A stretch of DNA of 10,505 nt from Gammaproteobacteria bacterium (GTDB taxonomy: Bacteria > Pseudomonadota > Gammaproteobacteria > Xanthomonadales > Xanthomonadaceae), in NCBI GenBank assembly GCA_030431185.1, contig JAUIJO010000102.1, forward strand, positions 1-10,505. The letters run 5' to 3'. Position 1 is the first letter of the stretch, and each line of letters opens with the position of its first letter. The position numbers and the translations under genes were made by a program. The notes under the pieces are model-generated. The model worked only from the letters and a program-made list of their open reading frames with translations, searched no databases and was not told where the DNA came from. Shown piece after piece: positions 7,201-10,505 of the stretch.

Positions 7201-7815
7201 AGTTACCTGTCCGACCGGGCCGGCGAGCGCCTCGAGGAACTGCCGCTGTATCGCGTCGAGAACCAGCCGTACATCCACTATCGGAAGGGGGCGCTGGTGT
7301 TCTACCGGCTCCGCGAGGAGATCGGCGAGGCCGCCCTGAATCGCGCGCTGAAGCGCTTCCTCCAGGACAAGGGCTACCAGTCACCGCCCTATACGACATC
7401 CGCCGAGCTGGTCGACTACATCCGCGCCGAAGCACCGGCGTCGGCGGACACGCTGGTGACCGACCTGTTCGAGAAGATCAGCTTCTACGACAACCGCGTG
7501 GACGCCGCGACGGCGCGGCTGCGGGATGACGGGAAGTACGAGGTGACGCTTTCGCTGCACGCGGCCAAGCGCTATGCCGACGGCGTCGGCAAGGAAACCG
7601 CCGGCACGCTCGACGACTGGATCGAGGTCGCCGTGTTCGGCGAGGGGGAGGGCGATGGCGAACGCGTGCTCTACCTGCAGCGGCTGCATGTCACGAGCAG
7701 CAATCCCACGGTCACGGTGGTGGTCGACGGGAAGCCGGTCGAAGCCGGCTTCGACCCCTACAACAAGCTGATCGACCGGGTCTCCTCCGACAACCGCAAG
7801 CGGGTCAGCCTGTAG
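4231..7815 (+). CDS. ABC transporter permease fused to periplasmic M1-like zinc metallopeptidase
   Basis: A single 1194-residue polypeptide with two parts. Residues 1-592 hold about 13 membrane segments: 17-37, 59-79, 106-130, 149-172, 174-193, 243-261, an Arg-rich cytoplasmic linker (262-325), then 328-347, 371-390, 414-436, 455-475, 478-498, 531-550 and 571-592. This reads as two six-helix ABC-2 permease halves plus one anchor helix. With the N-terminus inside, an odd helix count places residues 593-1194 in the periplasm. That part is an M1 (gluzincin) peptidase: HEVAH zinc motif (H937, E938, H941), Glu ligand E961 and catalytic Tyr Y1017 in YRKG. The Glu ligand is 19 rather than the classic 18 residues after HEXXH, and the GAMEN exopeptidase motif is replaced by a FPGYETF segment (896-902). 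The ATG at 4231 has GGAGG at 4221-4225. The frame also runs open upstream through the ATPase gene in another phase, which is not coding. Such fusions are annotated in Xanthomonadaceae and Bacteroidetes. Peptide export, or peptide cleavage coupled to transport, is inference. Confidence 0.93.
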   Translation: MILEILRFELREQLRSPLLWLVSGLFGLLAFALGSSEAVQIGGGLGNVHQNAPLVVARLFGLFSLFGLLVSAIFVSGALLRDFEQGTAELYFSTPLRRGHYLAGRLLAAMLACLLIYLLAAAGLFLAQFMPWIAPERLGPVSLAPYGWSFAIIVLPNLVLCTVMLALFASLSRSIMWVYLGVLAFLLLYLVTGVMMRDLDNTWLVTLSEPLGLRALSWTTRYWSAEERNTGLPALSGYLLANRALWLAVASGLAVALFASFRTERSGTRAGRGRRRAEPAGGPSGRAAGEVRPSRRVVRLAPAHGARTVGRQFLQQLRFDMKGVFRSVPFLVMLAFAMINFIGAALNQGDMYGTPLLPVTSQMLAALQGSFSWMLIIIVLFHAGELVWKERAARIHEVSDAMPVPDWMPLAAKFCTLVLVVVSFQAAGAIVSIGIQALDGRVGFEPLVYVKSLSLDSLVYILMGGMALCLQVLANNKFAGYALLILVLVVQATLGMLDYTHHLYTFGSWPNAPYSDMNGYGHFLVGQLAFEGYWLLFMAILLLVSTAMWVRGSDTAWARRLARGRERMRGGLAWATALAMLAFVAWGGVLFWNTNVRNTFIAPDRQLDLQARYETELGGFRDLPQPRILAASTEIDLRPETQALHVRGRYRIVNPHDAPLDEIHVAMDEDETLASIDLGGATLVRHEQELGYRIYRLDAAMQPGEVRDVDFVVDRVPRGITNDVAQHEVVENGSFFNNRLFPAFGYQAGVEIMDRHERRKRGLGEARRMNRLEDDAARANNYVDDDADWIDFKTTICTAPDQTALAPGYLTQRFERDGRACFSYEMDRPMLNYYAFLSGRWEVTEGRYKDIPIEVYHHPGHAFNVQRMIEAARKSLAYYEDAFTPYQHRQLRILEFPGYETFAQSFANTIPYSERIGFIADLGDPEAIDYVFYVTAHEVAHQWWAHQVIGGDVQGATVLSESLSQYSALMVMEHEYGRAKMRRFLKHELDSYLSDRAGERLEELPLYRVENQPYIHYRKGALVFYRLREEIGEAALNRALKRFLQDKGYQSPPYTTSAELVDYIRAEAPASADTLVTDLFEKISFYDNRVDAATARLRDDGKYEVTLSLHAAKRYADGVGKETAGTLDDWIEVAVFGEGEGDGERVLYLQRLHVTSSNPTVTVVVDGKPVEAGFDPYNKLIDRVSSDNRKRVSL

Positions 7816-7838
7816 CCGCGGGGGGCCTCAGCGCGGCT
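7814..7838. terminator. Weak stem-loop between the convergent stops
   Basis: AGCCGCG (7814-7820) and CGCGGCT (7832-7838) form a perfect 7-base-pair stem with an 11-base loop. It overlaps the TAG of the M1 fusion gene and the last codons of the convergent DUF1820 gene. Its position suits a shared bidirectional terminator, but there is no T run on either side, so it may do no more than pause polymerase or protect the mRNA end. Confidence 0.25.
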
Positions 7839-8148
7839 TGCCCGGGACCGGGAAGGGCGTGACGACCTTTTCCCCGCTGCCGGCGTCGCGGATGGTGGAG
7901 GTTCCCTTGCGCTCGACTTCCTCGATTCGCACGATGCTCTGCATCGGCAGGTGCAGCACGCGCGTGTCGCCGAACTCGTCGCGCAGGCGCTCCTCGGTCG
8001 GATCGACCACGAGCCCGGCATTCACGTCGAACACCAGGTCGTGGACCTCGGTGAAGCCCCATAGCGAACCGGACGCCACCGAGCGGGCATACAGCTCGTA
8101 GACCTTGCCGGCGTTGAGGAAGGTGACCTTGTAGAGGGGCTTGGGCAT
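7828..8148 (-). CDS. DUF1820 family protein
   Basis: A 106-residue cytoplasmic-type protein with no signal peptide or membrane segment. It is recognised as DUF1820 by overall pattern: the N-terminal YKVTFLNAGKVYELYAR stretch, then GFTEVHDLVFD, VVDPTEERLRDEF, a LPMQSIVRIEEVE segment and the Pro-rich end VTPFPVP. This is close to the usual family length of about 100 residues. The function of the family is not established to my knowledge. The gene lies 67 bases downstream of the rhomboid gene on the same strand and could be its operon partner. Within that gap a weak minus-strand pair TTGCAT (8204-8199) and TAACAC (8179-8174), 19 bases apart, might also start transcription. No clear Shine-Dalgarno precedes the ATG at 8148. 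Its stop is 12 bases from the stop of the M1 fusion gene. Confidence 0.86.
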   Translation of the reverse strand: MPKPLYKVTFLNAGKVYELYARSVASGSLWGFTEVHDLVFDVNAGLVVDPTEERLRDEFGDTRVLHLPMQSIVRIEEVERKGTSTIRDAGSGEKVVTPFPVPGKPR

Positions 8149-8215
8149 CGGTTGGGCGGAGTCGGGCGACAGGGTGTTAGTGGTGCCGGACCGCGCGAAT
8201 GCAATGCCGGCGGGA

Positions 8216-8887
8216 TCAGAAGCCGCTGCGCCGTCGCATCTGGCGGGTGATGCCGGCGCGCGCGGCCAGCGCGAACACGCCGCCGAAGGCGAAGCCGGCG
8301 AGGTGCGCCGACCAGGCCACGGCGCCGAAGGCCGGGCCGATGTAGGTGAACAGGATCTGCAGCAGGCCCCAGGTACCGATCAGCAGGGAGGCCGGCACCC
8401 TCAGGAACTGCAGGTAGAGGCCGAGCGGCAGCACCACGCCGAGCTTGGCCTGTGGGAACAGGGCCAGGTACGCGCCGATGAGCGCCGACACCGCGCCGCT
8501 GGCGCCGAAGATGACCCGGTCGGGCGTGCTGATCGAGATCACCGCGGCCAGGTTGGCGATCGCGCCGCCGAGCAGGAACACCAGCAGCAGGCGCCAGGGC
8601 CCCATGATGCGTTCGGCGGGCAGCCCGAAGATCAGCAGGAACACCAGGTTGCCCAGCAGGTGGGCCCAGTCCGCATGCATGAACACGGCGGTGAACAGGC
8701 GCGCCCAGTCATGGGCGGACACCGGGCTCAATCCGCCCGAGAGGGCCCCCCATTCCTGGATCAGCAGCGCCTGTTGGCTGGCCGGTTGCAGGGTGGTCCA
8801 GGCGAAGCAGACCCACAGGACCGCGAACAGCGAGGGCGTGGCCCAGCGCAGCGACTGTTTTCCACGGGACGGGACGGCTATGAACAT
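8216..8887 (-). CDS. Rhomboid family intramembrane serine protease
   Basis: Rhomboids cleave membrane proteins within the lipid bilayer. The 223-residue product has the six-helix rhomboid core. The nucleophile is S130 in GASG, and the partner His is H195 in AHLAGFAFG. The oxyanion-side residues H71, H76 and N80 are present in the FMHADWAHLLGN motif. All catalytic residues are intact, so an active protease is expected. The start at 8887 (MFIAVPSRGK) is chosen because the protein then begins directly before the first membrane helix (about 17-33). The frame is open to an ATG at 8956, but the 23 extra residues are Cys- and Ser-rich and unlike the family. Neither start has a clear Shine-Dalgarno. 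The C-terminus is short and basic (RQMRRRSGF), with no extra cytosolic domain. The substrate is unknown. Confidence 0.93.
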   Translation of the reverse strand: MFIAVPSRGKQSLRWATPSLFAVLWVCFAWTTLQPASQQALLIQEWGALSGGLSPVSAHDWARLFTAVFMHADWAHLLGNLVFLLIFGLPAERIMGPWRLLLVFLLGGAIANLAAVISISTPDRVIFGASGAVSALIGAYLALFPQAKLGVVLPLGLYLQFLRVPASLLIGTWGLLQILFTYIGPAFGAVAWSAHLAGFAFGGVFALAARAGITRQMRRRSGF

Positions 8888-8972
8888 CGGAACCGGGTAC
8901 TCGGAATCGGGCGAGCGAAGCAGGCAGCATGACCACTGGGACTGGCCATCCCCCATGGCTCTGGACCATAAG

Positions 8973-8998
8973 GCATCCGTACAGGCCGATGCATCCGT
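8973..8998. repeat. Direct repeat GCATCCGT x2, candidate regulator site
   Basis: GCATCCGT occurs at 8973-8980 and 8991-8998, an 18-base period with a 10-base spacer. It lies just upstream of the weak minus-strand -10 for the rhomboid gene and about 50 bases upstream of the plus-strand -10 for the FadL-type gene. It may be a binding site for a protein that contacts two half-sites. This is inferred from position only. Confidence 0.35.
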
Positions 8999-9018
8999 TA
9001 CCCTCTGGATTTGTGGCG

Positions 9019-9039
9019 CCGGTTGTTAATAACCGGTTA
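9019..9039. promoter_or_regulatory. Overlapping palindromes upstream of the FadL-type gene
   Basis: CCGGTT (9019-9024) and AACCGG (9031-9036) flank GTTAAT, giving an 18-base palindrome with a single mismatched symmetric pair. A second, perfect 10-base palindrome TAACCGGTTA (9030-9039) overlaps it. The result is three alternating CCGGTT/AACCGG half-sites in 21 bases, lying where the -35 region of the promoter would be. This arrangement suits a repressor or cooperative regulator. The regulator cannot be named. Confidence 0.5.
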
Positions 9040-9053
9040 ACACGCGGTATAGT
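9023..9053 (+). promoter_or_regulatory. Candidate promoter of the FadL-type gene
   Basis: TATAGT at 9048-9053 matches 5 of 6 bases of the sigma70 -10 consensus and is the best such box in the region. The best -35 is TTGTTA (9023-9028), 19 bases away, which is longer than ideal. A promoter helped by an activator at the overlapping palindromes would fit. Transcription would begin near 9060, giving a leader of about 105 bases. Confidence 0.45.
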
Positions 9054-9071
9054 ACATACGGCGTCGTATGT
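9054..9071. promoter_or_regulatory. Dyad over the predicted transcription start
   Basis: ACATACG (9054-9060) and CGTATGT (9065-9071) form a perfect 7-base inverted repeat around GCGT, directly downstream of the -10 box. Symmetric 14-20 base sites in this position are typical of TetR-type repressor operators. Alternatively, it would be a hairpin near the 5' end of the mRNA. Confidence 0.45.
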
Positions 9072-9078
9072 CGGGAGG

Positions 9079-9128
9079 GGTTCCGGCACGCAAGGACCGG
9101 TAAGCCGGACCTGGGCGAACGACCCGGG
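9079..9128 (+). other. Structured 5' leader of the FadL-type mRNA
   Basis: Within the predicted leader, 9079-9087 can pair with 9104-9111 (eight pairs with one bulged T), and CCTGGG (9110-9115) can pair with CCCGGG (9123-9128) including one G-U pair. The two hairpins share bases 9110-9111, so they may compete or stack. Downstream, 9131-9164 is A-rich and looks unstructured around the ribosome-binding site. Confidence 0.35.
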
Positions 9129-9164
9129 AAGACCCAAATAACACTCCAATGGAGACAACATTCT

Positions 9165-10505
9165 ATGCAACACGCAGACCGCATCATCCGCCTGTCGGCG
9201 CTCGCCCTCGGCATCACCGGCGCGCTGGCCGTGGGCCAGGTCCATGCTTCGGGCTTCCAGCTCAAGGAAAACAGCGCCAAGGCGCTGGGCAATGCTTTCG
9301 CCGGCGCCGGTGTCCGCACCGATGATTCGTCGGTGGTCACCAACAACCCCGCCACGATGACGCAGCTCCAGGCCACCACGACGGTGCAGCTGGACGTCAC
9401 CGCGGTCGACCTGAACTACGAGGCCGACGGCGTCAGCGGCACCGACGTCCTCGGCCAGCCGCTCAGCGGCGGCAACGGCGGCCAGGCCGGCGATGTCACG
9501 CCGGTCCCGGCCTTCTCGATCGTGCACCGCTTCGACGACACCGGCGCCGCCATTGGCGCGATGGTCAGCGCCCCGTTCGGCCTGAAGACCGAATACGACC
9601 GCGACTGGGTGGGCCGTTACTACGCCGCCACCTCCGACGTGCAGATCGTCGACCTGACCCTGGCCGGCGCGCTCGACATCACCGATCGCTTCTCGGTCGG
9701 CGTGGGCGCGATCTTCTCGCGCGCTGACGTGACCCTGTCCAAGTCGGTCGACTTCGGCACCGCGCTGTTCGGCAACCCGGCCACCCGTCCGCTGCCCTTC
9801 GCCCGCCCGCAGGCGGCCGACGGTTTCGCCGACGTGCAGGGCGACGGCACCGGTTTCGGCTGGCTGGTCGGCGCCAACCTGCGCCCGACCGACAAGCTGA
9901 CCCTGGGCCTGTCGCACCGCTCCGAGATCGACTACGAGCTGGACGGCGACGTGGACTGGACCGTGCCGGCCAACGTGCGCGCCGTGTTCGACTCCAGCCC
10001 GATGACCCGCGTGCTGTTCAACGACGGTGGCGTCACCGCCAACCTGACCACCCCGGCCATCACCACGTTCGACGCGAACTACCAGTTCACCGAGGCCTTC
10101 TCGATGGCGGCCAGCGTGTCGCGCACCAACTGGGAGTCCCTGCGCGAGGTCCGCATCGACTTTGACAACCCGGACCCGGATTCGGCCGAGGAGTTCGACT
10201 GGAAGAACACCACGTTCTGGTCGATCGGTGGCGAGTACAAGCTCAACGATGCCTGGACCCTGCGTGCCGGCTATGCGCAGGACGAGACCCCGACGCACAT
10301 CGAGACCCGTACCCCGCGCCTGCCCGATGCGGACCGCAACTGGTACTCGCTGGGCGCGACGTGGGACGTGAGCGACGCGTTCGAGATGAGCTTCGGCTAC
10401 ACCTACATCCAGCCGAAGGATCCGAAGATCGACATCGTCACCCCGCCGGCGGCCGGTGGCCAGCGCCTGGCCGGCGACTTCGACGGCGACGCCAACCTGT
10501 TCGCG
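9165..10505 (+). CDS. FadL/OmpP1-family outer-membrane transport protein (3' end outside window)
   Basis: FadL-type proteins are 14-stranded outer-membrane barrels that pass long-chain fatty acids or other hydrophobic compounds. The frame is open from ATG 9165 to the window end (447 codons, incomplete). GGAGA (9151-9155) is the ribosome-binding site. A signal peptide covers residues 1-28 (VHA/S). The mature protein starts SGFQL, and the NPA motif falls at mature positions 33-35 (N61-P62-A63), the same place as in E. coli FadL. This N-terminal hatch is followed by alternating beta-strand pattern. A segment around residues 204-225 (GNPATRPLPF and following) looks like an extra surface loop. Codon use is strongly biased: every Arg is CGC or CGT, and Leu is CTG or CTC, unlike the neighbouring genes. 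This suggests high expression. Xanthomonads carry several paralogues, so the substrate is not certain and no symbol is given. Confidence 0.9.
   Translation, partial: MQHADRIIRLSALALGITGALAVGQVHASGFQLKENSAKALGNAFAGAGVRTDDSSVVTNNPATMTQLQATTTVQLDVTAVDLNYEADGVSGTDVLGQPLSGGNGGQAGDVTPVPAFSIVHRFDDTGAAIGAMVSAPFGLKTEYDRDWVGRYYAATSDVQIVDLTLAGALDITDRFSVGVGAIFSRADVTLSKSVDFGTALFGNPATRPLPFARPQAADGFADVQGDGTGFGWLVGANLRPTDKLTLGLSHRSEIDYELDGDVDWTVPANVRAVFDSSPMTRVLFNDGGVTANLTTPAITTFDANYQFTEAFSMAASVSRTNWESLREVRIDFDNPDPDSAEEFDWKNTTFWSIGGEYKLNDAWTLRAGYAQDETPTHIETRTPRLPDADRNWYSLGATWDVSDAFEMSFGYTYIQPKDPKIDIVTPPAAGGQRLAGDFDGDANLFA

Larger units (their letters stand above)
8888..9164. other. Divergent intergenic region between the rhomboid and FadL-type genes
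   Basis: This is a 277-base region with the only noticeably AT-rich patch of the window (about 9005-9060). It contains an 8-base direct repeat, overlapping palindromes, a good -10 box, a 7-base dyad over the expected start point and a GC-rich hairpin-forming leader, all listed separately. A small open frame at 8929-9141 (+) has no coding character. On the minus strand a weak -10-like TATGGT (8970-8965) could serve the rhomboid gene, but no matching -35 is convincing. Confidence 0.7.

Noticed and set aside
5599..7278. Minus-strand open frame of 559 codons opposite the M1 domain
   Set aside because: It is rich in Val, Asp, His and Arg with no recognisable domain. The plus strand has the complete zinc site.
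8929..9141. Small 70-codon open frame in the divergent region
   Set aside because: It overlaps the promoter, dyads and leader, has no ribosome-binding site and shows no family pattern.
8709..10298. Minus-strand open frame of 529 codons opposite the FadL-type gene
   Set aside because: It crosses the divergent promoter region and runs antisense to a gene with signal peptide, NPA motif and strong codon bias. Its own composition is that of an antisense frame.

Overview
This is a GC-rich, densely coding stretch of a gammaproteobacterial chromosome. It is most likely from the Xanthomonadaceae (Lysobacter or Luteimonas-like), judging by codon use, the Sec-type signal peptides, the outer-membrane FadL-type porin and the gpmI-envC-ctpA gene order. 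The organism call is inference from gene content; the window has no rRNA. I saw no tRNA, CRISPR array, insertion sequence or phage gene.

Layout. Positions 1-3155 (+ strand) hold a cell-envelope block: the 3' end of gpmI (cofactor-independent phosphoglycerate mutase, cut by the window edge), envC (murein hydrolase activator with a degenerate LytM domain, overlapping gpmI by one base) and ctpA (periplasmic S41 carboxyl-terminal processing protease with a PDZ domain). The same gene order is known in Pseudomonas aeruginosa. Positions 3156-3325 are intergenic and carry a plausible sigma70-type promoter with an upstream dyad. Positions 3326-7815 (+) are a two-gene ABC unit: an ATPase, then a 1194-residue protein that fuses a two-half ABC-2-type permease to a periplasmic M1-like zinc metallopeptidase. 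Positions 7828-8887 (- strand) hold a rhomboid intramembrane serine protease followed by a small DUF1820 protein, convergent with the ABC unit. Positions 8888-9164 are a divergent regulatory region. It is AT-richer than its surroundings, with several dyads, a good -10 box and a structured leader. From 9165 (+) a FadL/OmpP1-family outer-membrane protein runs off the window end; its reading frame is open for 447 codons.

How the genes fit together. Most products act in the envelope: EnvC switches on septal amidases, CtpA degrades or processes periplasmic proteins, the M1 fusion is a membrane-tethered periplasmic peptidase coupled to an ABC motor, the rhomboid cuts within the membrane, and FadL-type porins carry hydrophobic compounds across the outer membrane. 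Three of the eight genes therefore encode apparently active envelope proteases (S41, M1-like, rhomboid), and a fourth (EnvC) encodes an inactivated peptidase fold.

The least explained items are the permease-metallopeptidase fusion, a local codon-phase disturbance in its central linker that looks like a pair of compensating G-run indels, and the cluster of palindromes around the fadL-type promoter. Nothing here looks like a wholly new system. The ABC/M1 fusion type occurs elsewhere, but its physiological role is, to my knowledge, undefined.
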